DNA of 64,000 bases from Candidatus Symbiopectobacterium sp. NZEC151. Its GTDB lineage: Bacteria > Pseudomonadota > Gammaproteobacteria > Enterobacterales > Enterobacteriaceae. Positions 38,016 to 48,893 of this stretch are shown piece after piece. Position 1 is the stretch's first letter. Every line of letters starts with the position of its first letter. A model generated the notes under the pieces. It saw nothing but the letters and a program-made list of their open reading frames with translations. It searched no databases and was not told where the DNA came from. Both the position numbers and the translations under genes were made by a program. The stretch is from contig NZ_JAGFPE010000001.1 in assembly GCF_025962655.1 (NCBI RefSeq), positions 930,001 through 994,000 on the forward strand. Reading direction: 5' to 3'.

Positions 38016-38282
38016 CTAACGACGTCCCCGCACATGGGTATTGGCAGACCATTCATAGGTGGTATTAGTATCAGGTTTAAATTTATTTTTCTTCTGCTCT
38101 GCGCGAGCCTGCTTAGCTGCCGACTCGCGTTCTTTCATCAACTTATCGATGTAATCGTCTTTAATACGGTTATTTTCAGCGTTGGTTAACGTTCGACCTC
38201 GTTTCTTCCTTTCCTGATCCAGCAGCGTTTTGAGCTGTCGCTGTTCACTTTCAGTCATGTCTTTCTGTGTCAGTCTGGGCAT
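38016..38282 (-). CDS. yjbD: YjbD, DUF3811 family protein
   Basis: 88 residues, highly charged and probably helical (ESEQRQLKTLLDQERKKRGR). The C-terminus YEWSANTHVRGRR matches the YjbD family ending closely. E. coli YjbD has about 90 residues and no known function. Stands alone. Confidence 0.88.
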   Translation of the reverse strand: MPRLTQKDMTESEQRQLKTLLDQERKKRGRTLTNAENNRIKDDYIDKLMKERESAAKQARAEQKKNKFKPDTNTTYEWSANTHVRGRR

Positions 38283-38454
38283 AGGAGGGTATCTCGTCGT
38301 GGGTTAGAAAATCCATTGTAGAGTAAATTAGCCAATTTTACATTGGTTTCAATGCCATTGAACGTCAGATGCTTATATATAGGGCCTGGTGGTTATTTTG
38401 CTTCAGATTATAACCAGTGGATTTTTCACCAGGAAAAAAGATGAAAGGAATCTT

Positions 38455-39378
38455 ATGAAGAAATTTGGGGTATTAATTTTCACCTTGACGTTGAATATTT
38501 GTGTACCCACCTCCGCTCAGGGAACCCTGTCAACAACGCCGCCACGGATGGATAATATTGAAAACGTTTTAGCGTTAAGCGGCCGAGCGGGGGTTATTCC
38601 TGCAAACAGGTTGGTTGTCTATTATGGGAATTTTAACTCTCGTAGAATGGGAATACTGGGTGAATATCCTGCACCTGAGCTGTGGAAAAGATTGACCGCT
38701 GAAGCTCAGGAATGGGAAAAAGCAGATCCCTCAAAGCCTGTTATTCCTGGATTGGAATACATCGCTACCGTAGCAAGCAACCAGCCTGGACGAGATGGCC
38801 TCTATCGTAACCGGATGAGTGATAAACAAATTGATATCGCGCTGTCAGTGGTAAGGATGACGCCGGGTGCTGTACTTATTCTGGACGTTCAGCCCGGCCG
38901 GAGCGATTTGCACCGTGAGATATCTCGCCTTGAACCTTTTCTTATTCAACCGGATGTTCATTTAGGCATAGACCCTGAATTTATCATGATGGGAAAATCC
39001 ATTCCGGGTGCGAGAATCGGAACAATTAACGACAAGGATATCAACAGGGTCGTTGATTATCTTTCGGCATTGGTTGTAAAAAATAATCTGCCACCCAAAG
39101 TATTAGTGGTTCACCGTTTTACTAAAAAGATGGTGACAGGATTTGATAAAATAAAATCAGATCCAAACGTGCAGGTAATATTGAGCATGGATGGGTGGGG
39201 TGCTCCTGAAACAAAGGTTTCAACGTATGAAAAAGTGGTATCGGCTGAAAAAGGGGTATTGTATCCGGGTATCAAAATTTTCTATAAAAATGATATCAGA
39301 AAACCGCCACACAGACTGTTATCTAAAGCTGAAGTGCTCGGTTTGCAACCTCAGCCGGTTTATATTCAATATCAGTAG
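38455..39378 (+). CDS. Secreted protein of unknown function, possibly a TIM-barrel hydrolase-like fold
   Basis: 307 residues from the ATG at 38455, with AAAGGA five bases upstream. A Sec signal peptide (MKKFGVLIFTLTLNICVPTSAQG) has no lipobox cysteine at the cleavage site. The mature protein alternates strands and helices ending in acidic residues (AVLILDVQPGRSDLH, VHLGIDPEFIM, VILSMDGWG), as in TIM-barrel hydrolases. I do not recognise a named family and can assign no substrate. The gene is less GC-rich than its neighbours and is the last coding sequence before dif, 350 bases away. Confidence 0.7.
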   Translation: MKKFGVLIFTLTLNICVPTSAQGTLSTTPPRMDNIENVLALSGRAGVIPANRLVVYYGNFNSRRMGILGEYPAPELWKRLTAEAQEWEKADPSKPVIPGLEYIATVASNQPGRDGLYRNRMSDKQIDIALSVVRMTPGAVLILDVQPGRSDLHREISRLEPFLIQPDVHLGIDPEFIMMGKSIPGARIGTINDKDINRVVDYLSALVVKNNLPPKVLVVHRFTKKMVTGFDKIKSDPNVQVILSMDGWGAPETKVSTYEKVVSAEKGVLYPGIKIFYKNDIRKPPHRLLSKAEVLGLQPQPVYIQYQ

Positions 39379-39897
39379 TTGTGGTGTGAATCGTCATGTA
39401 GATCATTCCAGTCCTGCAAAATAAGAGTTGCTTTATAACTATCTGTGAGCTTTTAAAAGACTATGTCTGCTTAAAACCTTGTCTATGTGATAAGTAATGC
39501 AGAAAGGAACGCCTTTATGGTCTGTCTACAATAGACATGCCCAAGTCTGGCTGGTGTTGCTTTGTGAAGATGCGTGCGTGATGGCGATGTGCGAGAAGCG
39601 TATCTCGTATCAGCCAGTAAAGTGGCGATGAGGCTGAAAAGTGGCACTTGATGAACGAAGAACAGTCGCTGGATTTACCAAAGCCCATCATGACCGCAAA
39701 ACACCAGATTTCGCCTCCTTATCCATTGGTTCGCATAATGTATATTATGTTAAATTACATGTATGCAACCCAGAACACCTGTGCTACCTATCCCACCTCA
39801 CCTCTTTTACTTGGTTGATCTTATCCAGATGCGATAAAGCCGCTTAATGGTTTATCGCACCCGGTCCTGTTTGAACGGTTGAACTGGGGTTATGCTG
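39379..39897. other. 519-base non-coding region around dif
   Basis: No supported gene. The left 340 bases have no convincing frame. dif is at 39728-39755. A 9-bp inverted repeat (TGCGATAAA at 39830-39838, TTTATCGCA at 39851-39859) lies between dif and the ampC stop and may end ampC transcription before it reaches dif. A 68-codon open frame across dif has no Shine-Dalgarno and no recognisable sequence. Confidence 0.7.
39728..39755 (+). other. dif: dif, XerC/XerD chromosome-dimer resolution site
   Basis: 28 bases: XerC arm GGTTCGCATAA, central TGTATA, XerD arm TTATGTTAAAT. It differs from E. coli dif at one position only (fourth base T instead of G, in the XerC arm). XerD arm and central region are identical. 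The orientation matches FtsK translocating toward it along the KOPS found on either side. It lies 14.5 kb from the left Ter site and 11.5 kb from the right one. Confidence 0.97.
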
Positions 39898-41572
<1,675 letters not shown>

Positions 41573-42286
41573 ATGAAATTAAAGTTAGTTACGTTGGCAA
41601 TGGCTTCATTGATCACACTCAACGCCCATGCTACCGCCATTGATTATCAGCATGAATTTAAAGATTCATCAAACGGGGAGCACAATGATAGCTTTAAGTT
41701 TTCGACGCTTTTTGAGCAAGGTTTTGGGTTGTCAGCAGAAGCGCGCTGGGCTCAGCATGCTAATGATAAATCGGAGAAAAGTCCGTTCAGCGAACGGGTC
41801 AGTAGCGGTACGGAAGTCGTCGCCAGTTACTCTTATGATGTAAACAAAGACTTTTCTTTGGAACCTGGGTTTTCGTTGGAATCCACTGCTGATTACAACA
41901 GCTATCGCCCTTATCTGCGTGGCAAGGCGAATATTACCAACGATCTTTCCGTATCATTGACCTATCGCCCTTATTATAAACGAAACAGTAAAAATATCGG
42001 AACACCGAAACAAACTACGGAAAAGGGGTATAATCTAACGTCAGCTATAGCGTATAAATTTCTTAATGACTATACGTTTGAATATGAACTGGATTATCAA
42101 AACTCCAATGAGGAAAAGGACAACCCGTCAGAAAACAAGAAATATGCATTTAGTCATGATTTTAAATTGAGCTATCAATGGGATAAAAATTGGCGCCCTT
42201 ACCTTGCTGTCGGTAATGTTCCCGCGATAGACAAAGGGAATGATCGACAAACGCGCTACCGTATCGGGGTTCAGTATAGTTTCTGA
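41573..42286 (+). CDS. kdgM: KdgM-family oligogalacturonate-specific outer-membrane porin
   Basis: 237 residues. A signal peptide (KLKLVTLAMASLITLNAHA) is followed by a small beta-barrel with alternating hydrophobic and aromatic strands and many acidic/basic pairs, ending in the outer-membrane sorting signal RYRIGVQYSF (terminal Phe). Length and the opening IDYQHEFKDSSNGEHNDSFKFS fit the KdgM/NanC family. Dickeya KdgM takes up oligogalacturonates released by pectinases; pemB at 49785 supplies a related step. Several KdgM paralogues exist in such genomes, so the exact substrate is uncertain. Confidence 0.85.
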   Translation: MKLKLVTLAMASLITLNAHATAIDYQHEFKDSSNGEHNDSFKFSTLFEQGFGLSAEARWAQHANDKSEKSPFSERVSSGTEVVASYSYDVNKDFSLEPGFSLESTADYNSYRPYLRGKANITNDLSVSLTYRPYYKRNSKNIGTPKQTTEKGYNLTSAIAYKFLNDYTFEYELDYQNSNEEKDNPSENKKYAFSHDFKLSYQWDKNWRPYLAVGNVPAIDKGNDRQTRYRIGVQYSF

Positions 42287-42301
42287 TATATCGGGGCGTA
42301 A

Positions 42302-42336
42302 AAAAGCCGACACCAGAGATGCTGTCGGCTTTTATT
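42302..42336. terminator. Bidirectional rho-independent terminator between kdgM and ddc
   Basis: AAAAAGCCGACA ... TGTCGGCTTTTATTTT: an 8-bp GC-containing stem (42305-42312 / 42323-42330) flanked by A-run and T-run on the two sides, so it works for both convergent genes. Confidence 0.85.
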
Positions 42337-42345
42337 TTCAGATCG

Positions 42346-43809
42346 CTACGCTTTTAGTAACTGCAATGCGCACGCTTTCACACTTTCCAGCAGGAGTTTA
42401 ACGTCTGCCAGGCAAACGGTAGGATTCAGCAAGGTAAGTTTCAGGCAAGTCACCCCGTCGGATTCGGTAACGCCCACATTGGCGCTGCCAGAAGCGAGCA
42501 GTGCGTCACCAATGCGTTGGTTCAGCAAGGCGACTGCCGCTGCGTCGCCAGACTCAGGGCGGAAACGGAACAGCACGCTGGCCAGTTGTGGTTGCATCAC
42601 CAACTCCAACTGCGGCTGCTCGGTCACAAACTGTGCAACCTGTTGTGCCAGCGTTACGCCATTATCAATGATTTCGGCGTACTGCTTCTTACCCAATGCT
42701 TCAAGGCCCATCCACAATTTCAGAGCATCGAAACGGCGTGTTGTTTGCAGCGACTTCGATACCAGATTCGGCACGCCCTGCTCTTCATCAAAGCCTGAAT
42801 TCAGGTAAGCCGCCTGATAGCGCATCAGTTCATAGTGGCGGGCATCTTTCAGCAAAAAGGCACCGCAGCTGATGGTCTGGAAGAATTGCTTGTGGAAATC
42901 CAGCGTGACGGAATCCGCCAATTCAAGGCCATCCAGGTAGTGGCGATATTGCTCAGAAAGCAACAGCGCGCCGCCCCAGGCTGCGTCAACGTGCAGCCAG
43001 ATGTGCCGTTCGGCCGCCATAGCCGCAATTTCTGCCAAGGGGTCGATGGCGCCGGCATCGGTGGTTCCAGCCGTTGCGACGATGGACAGCACCTGCTCAC
43101 CATTGGCGTCGGCCTGTGCCAATTTCGTGGACAAATCACTGAGATCCATGCGCGAGAACGCATCCGTTTTTACCAGCGTAACGGATTGATATCCCAGTCC
43201 CATCAACGCCATGTTTTTTTGCACGGAGAAGTGTGCATTTTCAGAACACAGCACTTTGATTTTGCTCAGATCGCCGGTTAAACCATGCTGCTGAACGGAA
43301 TGTCCCTGACGTGCAAAAAAGGCATCCCGCGCCAGCATCAATCCCATCAGGTTGCTTTGGGTGCCGCCGCTGGTGAATACGCCAGCGTCACCCGCCGTAT
43401 AACCTACTTGCTGGCGTAACCATTCGATCAGCTTCATCTCAATGATGGTGGCTGAAGGGCTCTGATCCCAGGAATCCATGCTTTGGTTGGTGGCGTTAAT
43501 CAGCACTTCTGCCGCCTGGCTGATCACCAGACTCGGGCAGTGCAGATGGGCAACACATTGCGCGTGATGCACGGACAAACTGTCTTTAAGAAAATATTCA
43601 ACAGCGCGCTCAATGGCGACCTGGTTGCCTAGCCCCTGAGACGTAAAGGATAACTGGATACGCTCACGCAACTGCTCAACGGTCTTGCCTTGATACATTT
43701 CGGGCTGCTGTAACCACGCCACGACAGCCTGGGTACTCTGCTCGATAGCGTCCTGATAGGCGGCAATGCTCTGCGCCGAACTTGACAGAATAGGGTTTAT
43801 ATCAGACAT
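42346..43809 (-). CDS. ddc: L-2,4-diaminobutyrate decarboxylase
   Basis: 487 residues from the ATG at 43809; a GTG four codons upstream is also possible but has no spaced Shine-Dalgarno. PLP-dependent group II decarboxylase: the PLP lysine is in SVTLDFHKQFFQ, the aspartate region is WLHVDAAWGGAL, and FTSGGTQSNLMGLMLARD is the conserved substrate loop. Best fits the diaminobutyrate decarboxylases of Acinetobacter, Vibrio and enterics because the aminotransferase lies directly upstream. Together they make 1,3-diaminopropane from aspartate semialdehyde. Confidence 0.93.
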   Translation of the reverse strand: MSDINPILSSSAQSIAAYQDAIEQSTQAVVAWLQQPEMYQGKTVEQLRERIQLSFTSQGLGNQVAIERAVEYFLKDSLSVHHAQCVAHLHCPSLVISQAAEVLINATNQSMDSWDQSPSATIIEMKLIEWLRQQVGYTAGDAGVFTSGGTQSNLMGLMLARDAFFARQGHSVQQHGLTGDLSKIKVLCSENAHFSVQKNMALMGLGYQSVTLVKTDAFSRMDLSDLSTKLAQADANGEQVLSIVATAGTTDAGAIDPLAEIAAMAAERHIWLHVDAAWGGALLLSEQYRHYLDGLELADSVTLDFHKQFFQTISCGAFLLKDARHYELMRYQAAYLNSGFDEEQGVPNLVSKSLQTTRRFDALKLWMGLEALGKKQYAEIIDNGVTLAQQVAQFVTEQPQLELVMQPQLASVLFRFRPESGDAAAVALLNQRIGDALLASGSANVGVTESDGVTCLKLTLLNPTVCLADVKLLLESVKACALQLLKA

Positions 43810-43826
43810 TAGATGGCTCACTCCGG

Positions 43827-45212
43827 TTAAACAGGCTTGACGCCAGCATTCAGCAATGCACTTTCGAATTTATCGAAGAAAATGTCCAACTCGGCATTGG
43901 TAATAAGCAATGACGGCAACAGACGCAATACGCAACCGTTGCGGCCACCCCGTTCAAGGATCAGGCCAGCTTCAAAGCATTTTTTCTGCAACAGCGCTGA
44001 GAGTTCACCGTCCGCCGGGTAGCATCCCATCTGATCCTGCGCTTCATGGGGTTTCACGATTTCAATGCCGATCATTAAACCAAGACCGCGCACATGACCG
44101 ATCACCGGGTAGCGTTTTTGCAGTTCGGCCAGCTTGGCTTTCAGCCATTCGCCCTGTGCAGCAACCTTATCTGCAATCCGATCGTCTTTAAGGATTTTGA
44201 GCGTAGTCAGGCCGGTGGCCATCGCCAACTGGTTGCCACGGAAAGTGCCGGTGTGGTGACCGGGTGCCCATGCATCGAACTGCTTTTTGATGCCCAGCAC
44301 GGCCAGCGGCAAACCGCCACCGACTGCTTTGGACATGACGATGATATCGGGTTCGATGCCCGCGTGTTCGAACGCGAACAGTTTACCGGTACGGGCAAAG
44401 CCAGCCTGTACTTCATCGATAATCAGCACAATGCCATGCTCTTGAGTCACTTTGCGAATGCGTTGTAACCACTCTGCCGGCGCCGGGTTGACGCCCCCTT
44501 CACCTTGTACGGCTTCAAGGATCACTGCGGCAGGCTTTCGCACTCCGCTTTCGACATCGTTGATCAGATTATCAAAATAGTAGGTCAGCGCTTTAACGCC
44601 CGCCTCGCCGCCGATGCCCAGCGGGCAACGGTATTGGTTCGGATACGGCATAAACTGAACTTCAGGCATCATGCCATCGACAGCTTCTTTGGGGGACAGG
44701 TTACCCGTGACAGCGAGCGCACCGTGGGTCATACCGTGATAGCCCCCGGAGAAGCTGATGACACCAGAACGACCGGTCACTTTTTTAGCCAGTTTTAACG
44801 CGGCCTCGACGGCATCGGCACCGGAAGGACCGGTAAACTGCAAGCAATATTCTTTGCCCTGACCCGGCAGCAATGACAGCAGATAAGAGGAAAACTCGTC
44901 CTTTAACGGCGTGGTCAGATCAAGGGTATGTAACGGTAAGCCACTGGTAATGACACTTTGAATGCTTTGAAGCACATCAGGATGATTATGACCCAGTGCC
45001 AGGGTTCCGGCACCGGCAAGGCAGTCAAGATATTGATTATTCTCAACATCAGTAATCCAAACGCCCTGCGCTTTGGCAATCGCCAAGGGCAATTTGCGCG
45101 GATAGCTCCTGACATTAGATTCAAATTCAGCTTGTCTTGCTAAAAAGGTTTCATTGCGTTGCGGTAATGAATTAGCACTCAAAGTATCAATACGGACTTT
45201 ATCCGTCATCAT
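43827..45212 (-). CDS. dat: Diaminobutyrate--2-oxoglutarate aminotransferase
   Basis: 461 residues, class III aminotransferase. PLP-site motifs: [24 protein letters not shown] and the lysine in [16 protein letters not shown]; substrate-side [21 protein letters not shown]. Converts aspartate 4-semialdehyde and glutamate to L-2,4-diaminobutyrate. Two adjacent ATGs (45212 and 45209) follow AGGAG. Ends 17 bases before the ddc start, so the two are an operon. Diaminobutyrate can also feed siderophore synthesis, but no siderophore gene is in view. Confidence 0.94.
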   Translation of the reverse strand: MMTDKVRIDTLSANSLPQRNETFLARQAEFESNVRSYPRKLPLAIAKAQGVWITDVENNQYLDCLAGAGTLALGHNHPDVLQSIQSVITSGLPLHTLDLTTPLKDEFSSYLLSLLPGQGKEYCLQFTGPSGADAVEAALKLAKKVTGRSGVISFSGGYHGMTHGALAVTGNLSPKEAVDGMMPEVQFMPYPNQYRCPLGIGGEAGVKALTYYFDNLINDVESGVRKPAAVILEAVQGEGGVNPAPAEWLQRIRKVTQEHGIVLIIDEVQAGFARTGKLFAFEHAGIEPDIIVMSKAVGGGLPLAVLGIKKQFDAWAPGHHTGTFRGNQLAMATGLTTLKILKDDRIADKVAAQGEWLKAKLAELQKRYPVIGHVRGLGLMIGIEIVKPHEAQDQMGCYPADGELSALLQKKCFEAGLILERGGRNGCVLRLLPSLLITNAELDIFFDKFESALLNAGVKPV

Positions 45213-45499
45213 ATCACTCCTACAACCGCGGGTATGGTTAACGCCGGGTTGAATAATGGTTTAAGGGGTAAAAAACGCGGCTAATATATGTTGTTTAAGC
45301 AATGGACTCAATATTTTATTTTGTAGGGATATTGGCGGGATTTCACGCAGTTATAAATAACAAAAAAAACGCCAGACAGACTTAACTTAGTTAAATTGTA
45401 ACTAATTATACCATTGCTGGTTGTGGGCTTTTCTTGTAACCTGCCGGGATTCCAGACGCATTTTGTTAATCACCAAAATATCACCTTACCGGACGTTAC

Positions 45500-45781
45500 A
45501 TGACCGCTCACATTTCAAAAGATCCTCTGCATGGCGTAACCCTTGAAATGCAAGTCAATGCGTTGGTTGAACGTTTTGGCTGGGTAAAACTGGGTCAACG
45601 GGTTAATATCAATTGTTTTAAAAGCGATCCCAGCGTCAAATCCAGTTTAAAGTTTCTGCGTCGCACCCCGTGGGCGCGCGCTGAAGTCGAAGCGCTGTAT
45701 CTTGATTCGTTGAAAGAGGCGCCTGCCGCAAAAGCCGATGATGCCGATCCCTGGGCAAATAGCCGTGGTAACAAACGTTAA
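45500..45781 (+). CDS. VF530-family (DUF2132) small DNA-binding protein
   Basis: 93 residues. The core [28 protein letters not shown] and [28 protein letters not shown] is characteristic of the VF530 family, a small helical fold thought to bind DNA. The C-terminal tail is acidic, then basic. No partner gene; divergent from dat. Confidence 0.88.
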   Translation: MTAHISKDPLHGVTLEMQVNALVERFGWVKLGQRVNINCFKSDPSVKSSLKFLRRTPWARAEVEALYLDSLKEAPAAKADDADPWANSRGNKR

Positions 45782-45811
45782 CCTTTTCTCCCGCCAACGT
45801 TGACGCAGTGA

Positions 45812-45838
45812 GTGTGCCGCTCAGCAAAAGCGGCACAC
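45812..45838. terminator. Hairpin between the VF530-family gene and the P-type ATPase gene
   Basis: Perfect 10-bp inverted repeat (GTGTGCCGCT / AGCGGCACAC, loop 7) between convergent genes. Confidence 0.6.
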
Positions 45839-45849
45839 AGTAGCCTGCG

Positions 45850-48555
45850 TTACGATGAGCGCCAGCGTCGCGTCAGCGGTTTCTCCGCTTCAACAATCAA
45901 GAACATGACAAAACCAATGGCAAAGGTGATGAGCCAGTAACGGAATGGCAACGCCTCGGTGCCAAACAGCATTTGCATAAAGGGAAGGTAGATAATCGCC
46001 AGTTGCAGCACGAGCAATACGGCGCTGACAATCCAAATCCCCCGGTTGGCTAATAACCCCTTGGTCAGCGAAAAGCCGTTGGATACTCGGCAGTTAAGCA
46101 TATAGAACCACTGTGCGGTGACCAGCGTTTGCAGCAGGACGGTACGAATCAGCTCGGCAGAGTGGCCTTGCGGTTGGAGCCAGGCTTCCAGTGCGAAGGC
46201 GCTGAGTGCAATCATGGTGCCGACAAACGCCACGCGCCAGATAGCAAAACCGTCCATTACGTGCAGGCTTGGGTCACGCGGCGGACGCTTCATGATGGTT
46301 TTCTCACCGGATTCAAACGCCAGACCAAAGGATAACGTGGCGGAGGTCGCCATGTTCATCCACAGGATCAGCACGGGAGTTAGCGGAATCAGATTGCCGG
46401 CTAACAACGCGATAATGATCAGTAAGCCTTGCGCCAGGTTGGTTGGCATAATAAACAGGATGGTTTTTTTCAGATTGTCATAAACGCGACGCCCTTCTTT
46501 CACGGCGCTGGCGATGGTGGCAAAATTGTCATCGGTCAATACCATGTCTGCGGCTTCTTTGGTTACCTCCGTGCCTTTTATCCCCATGGCGATCCCGACA
46601 TCCGCTTGCTTCAGCGCAGGCGCGTCGTTCACGCCATCGCCGGTCATGCCGACAATCTCTTTTCGGGTTTGCAGCGCCTGCACCAGCCGGAACTTGTCCT
46701 CGGGGCTGGTTCGGGCAAAAATATCATAATTCTGCGCCGCGGAACTGAGCGTTTCCGCATCCATTTTTTCCAGCTCGCGGCCGGTAATCGCCTTATCCGC
46801 ATTGCCGATACCGAGCATTTTCCCGATGCTCATTGCCGTTTCTGGATGGTCGCCGGTAATCATCTTGACGCGAATGCCCGCCTGCAAACAGTCGCTGATC
46901 GCGGTAATCGCTTCCGGACGTGGCGGATCCATCATGCCTGCAATACCAAGAAATACCGCGCCCTGTTCCAGATCCTGATGCGTCAGCGCCTGTTGCCCTT
47001 CAGCGGCGGGCTTCCAGGCGGCAGCTACCATACGCAGCCCTTCCCGCGCGTACTCTGCCATTTTGCTTTCCCAATAGCCCAAATCAAACGGTTGAACGCC
47101 GCCATCCGTTAGCTGCTGCTGACACAATCGGAACAGCACATCGGGGGCACCGGTGATCAAGATCTGCTCTTCGGTGCCAACCCGATAATGGGTCGCCATA
47201 TATTTGTATTGGGAATCAAACGGGATTTTACTGCGCAGTGCCGTTTCCACGGCTGGCAACGTCGCCTTGGCGGCGAGCACTTTGAGTGCACCTTCTGTTG
47301 GGCCACCGGTGATTTTCCAAAAACCGCTATCGTCTTTGATCAGTTGGCTGTCATTGCATAAATCGATGGTGCGCAGATAGCGCGCAAGCAATGAATCTGC
47401 CGCGATGGATACCGGGTGAGAATCCTCCAGTGAGTGAATCGCGCCTACCGGTTCGTAGCTGTCTCCGTCGACGCGATAGACCGCATCCGCAGTGATAATG
47501 GCTTTGACTGTCATTTCATTCATGGTCAAGGTGCCGGTTTTATCAGAGCAGATAACCGTCATCGCGCCTAAGGTTTCTACCGTGGGCAGTTTGCGGATAA
47601 TCGCGCGTTGACGCGCCATGGCTTGCACGCCCAGCGACAGAATGATGGAAATAATGGCTGGCAGCCCTTCCGGTACAGAGGCAACCGCCAGGCTTATCAA
47701 TGAGAGTGTTAATTCAGAAACCGGCATATCACGGAACAGGATGCTAAAAACAAACAGCGCTGCCATCATCACCAAAATGAGGATAAAAATCGCCTTGCCC
47801 AGTTTGTCCATTTGCACCAACAGCGGCGTGCGATGTTTCTCAATATCGGCCATCATCTGGTTAATGTGGCCCAGCTCCGTGTCGCCACCGGTGGCGATAA
47901 CCACCCCCTGCCCGCCGCCAGAACTGACCGTTGTGCCCGAGAACAGTAAATTGAGGCGATCGCCGAGCGGCAGATCGCCGCTTAACGCCCCGGTTTGTTT
48001 CTGCACGACCGTCGATTCACCCGTCAGGATAGCCTCTTCAACGCACAGGTTGTGCGCTTCGATAACCCGTAAATCGGCAGGGATGCGGTCTCCGGCGCGA
48101 ATGACGACGATATCGCCAGGGACCAATGCCGTCGTCGGCACCGTTTCATGCTTTCCCTGACGTATTACTAATGCCTCACTGGAAAGCATGTTACGGATGC
48201 TTTTCAGCGATTTTTCTGCGTTGCTTTCCTGAATATGGCCAATCAGCGCATTGATAACGGCCACGCCAAGAATCACTGACATATCAACCCAGTGCCCCAT
48301 GACGGCCTTTAATAGCGCCGCAGCAAGTAAAACGTAGATCAAGACATCGTTGAAATGGGCTAAAAAACGCAACCAGGCCGGCTTACCCTGCTTTTGCGGC
48401 AAGGTATTTTCACCGTAGGTTTGGAGGCGTTTCACGGCATCCTGGCTATCCAGTCCCGTCACGCTGGTATCCAGCCGGGCCAAGACCTGTTCTACATCGC
48501 GCTGGTAATCGTTATTCGCAGCGGGTTTGTCATTTGAAAGCATATCGTTGTGCAT
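45850..48555 (-). CDS. P-type cation-transporting ATPase (type II, PacL/PMR1-like)
   Basis: 901 residues. N-terminal cation-ATPase domain, actuator motif TGES (178-181), membrane motif VPEGLPA (about 294-300) as in calcium pumps, phosphorylation motif Asp338-KTGTLT, MTGDGVNDAPALKQADVG in the hinge, and a C-terminal bundle of six membrane helices. The PEGLP motif places it with calcium/monovalent-cation type II pumps rather than heavy-metal ATPases. The exact ion is not determined by sequence. Monocistronic, with AAGGG ahead of the ATG. Confidence 0.92.
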   Translation of the reverse strand: MHNDMLSNDKPAANNDYQRDVEQVLARLDTSVTGLDSQDAVKRLQTYGENTLPQKQGKPAWLRFLAHFNDVLIYVLLAAALLKAVMGHWVDMSVILGVAVINALIGHIQESNAEKSLKSIRNMLSSEALVIRQGKHETVPTTALVPGDIVVIRAGDRIPADLRVIEAHNLCVEEAILTGESTVVQKQTGALSGDLPLGDRLNLLFSGTTVSSGGGQGVVIATGGDTELGHINQMMADIEKHRTPLLVQMDKLGKAIFILILVMMAALFVFSILFRDMPVSELTLSLISLAVASVPEGLPAIISIILSLGVQAMARQRAIIRKLPTVETLGAMTVICSDKTGTLTMNEMTVKAIITADAVYRVDGDSYEPVGAIHSLEDSHPVSIAADSLLARYLRTIDLCNDSQLIKDDSGFWKITGGPTEGALKVLAAKATLPAVETALRSKIPFDSQYKYMATHYRVGTEEQILITGAPDVLFRLCQQQLTDGGVQPFDLGYWESKMAEYAREGLRMVAAAWKPAAEGQQALTHQDLEQGAVFLGIAGMMDPPRPEAITAISDCLQAGIRVKMITGDHPETAMSIGKMLGIGNADKAITGRELEKMDAETLSSAAQNYDIFARTSPEDKFRLVQALQTRKEIVGMTGDGVNDAPALKQADVGIAMGIKGTEVTKEAADMVLTDDNFATIASAVKEGRRVYDNLKKTILFIMPTNLAQGLLIIIALLAGNLIPLTPVLILWMNMATSATLSFGLAFESGEKTIMKRPPRDPSLHVMDGFAIWRVAFVGTMIALSAFALEAWLQPQGHSAELIRTVLLQTLVTAQWFYMLNCRVSNGFSLTKGLLANRGIWIVSAVLLVLQLAIIYLPFMQMLFGTEALPFRYWLITFAIGFVMFLIVEAEKPLTRRWRSS
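47038..47045 (-). promoter_or_regulatory. KOPS octamer on the right arm, pointing to dif
   Basis: CCCTTCCC on the plus strand is GGGAAGGG on the minus strand, so it points left toward dif. It is the only GGGNAGGG in either orientation that I found right of dif. Confidence 0.5.
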
Positions 48556-48893
48556 AAGCGCTGACCCTTTTCGTATTCATTTACCTGATACCCAAGCGGA
48601 CAGAAACGCATTAACCTGGTGACAAACCAAGCTGAATTAAACGTAGCACAAGGTTATGGATTTTATAGGGTTAAGTGCGAATACACCTAAAAATATCACA
48701 CAAGCATTTTTTCATGGTGATTTAATCTGAGCAGCATTCACCTGGCTTTTATCAAACAAGCTACAAGTATCAATATAACCGTAATGCCAAAAAATGACTC
48801 TACGTAGACGTGCCACTTCTGACTTTTATTGTTTTCAGGTTAAGCTGGATTTTCTATTTTCATTTTTACAACAAGTCATAATGGAGTGGGCTG
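48556..48893. promoter_or_regulatory. AT-rich divergent region before the OspG-like gene
   Basis: 338 bases without a gene between the P-type ATPase and the effector-like gene. AT-rich, consistent with H-NS-type silencing. No HrpL box or other operator was recognised. GGAG precedes the ATG at 48894. Confidence 0.5.

Noticed and set aside
39641-39847. 68-codon open frame across dif
   Set aside because: No Shine-Dalgarno, no recognisable sequence, and it runs through the recombination site.
45390-45406. Third Ter-like sequence (TTGTAACTAA core, plus strand)
   Set aside because: It lacks the ATG part and the lock G:C pair; only about 12 of 17 bases match. Unlikely to stop forks.
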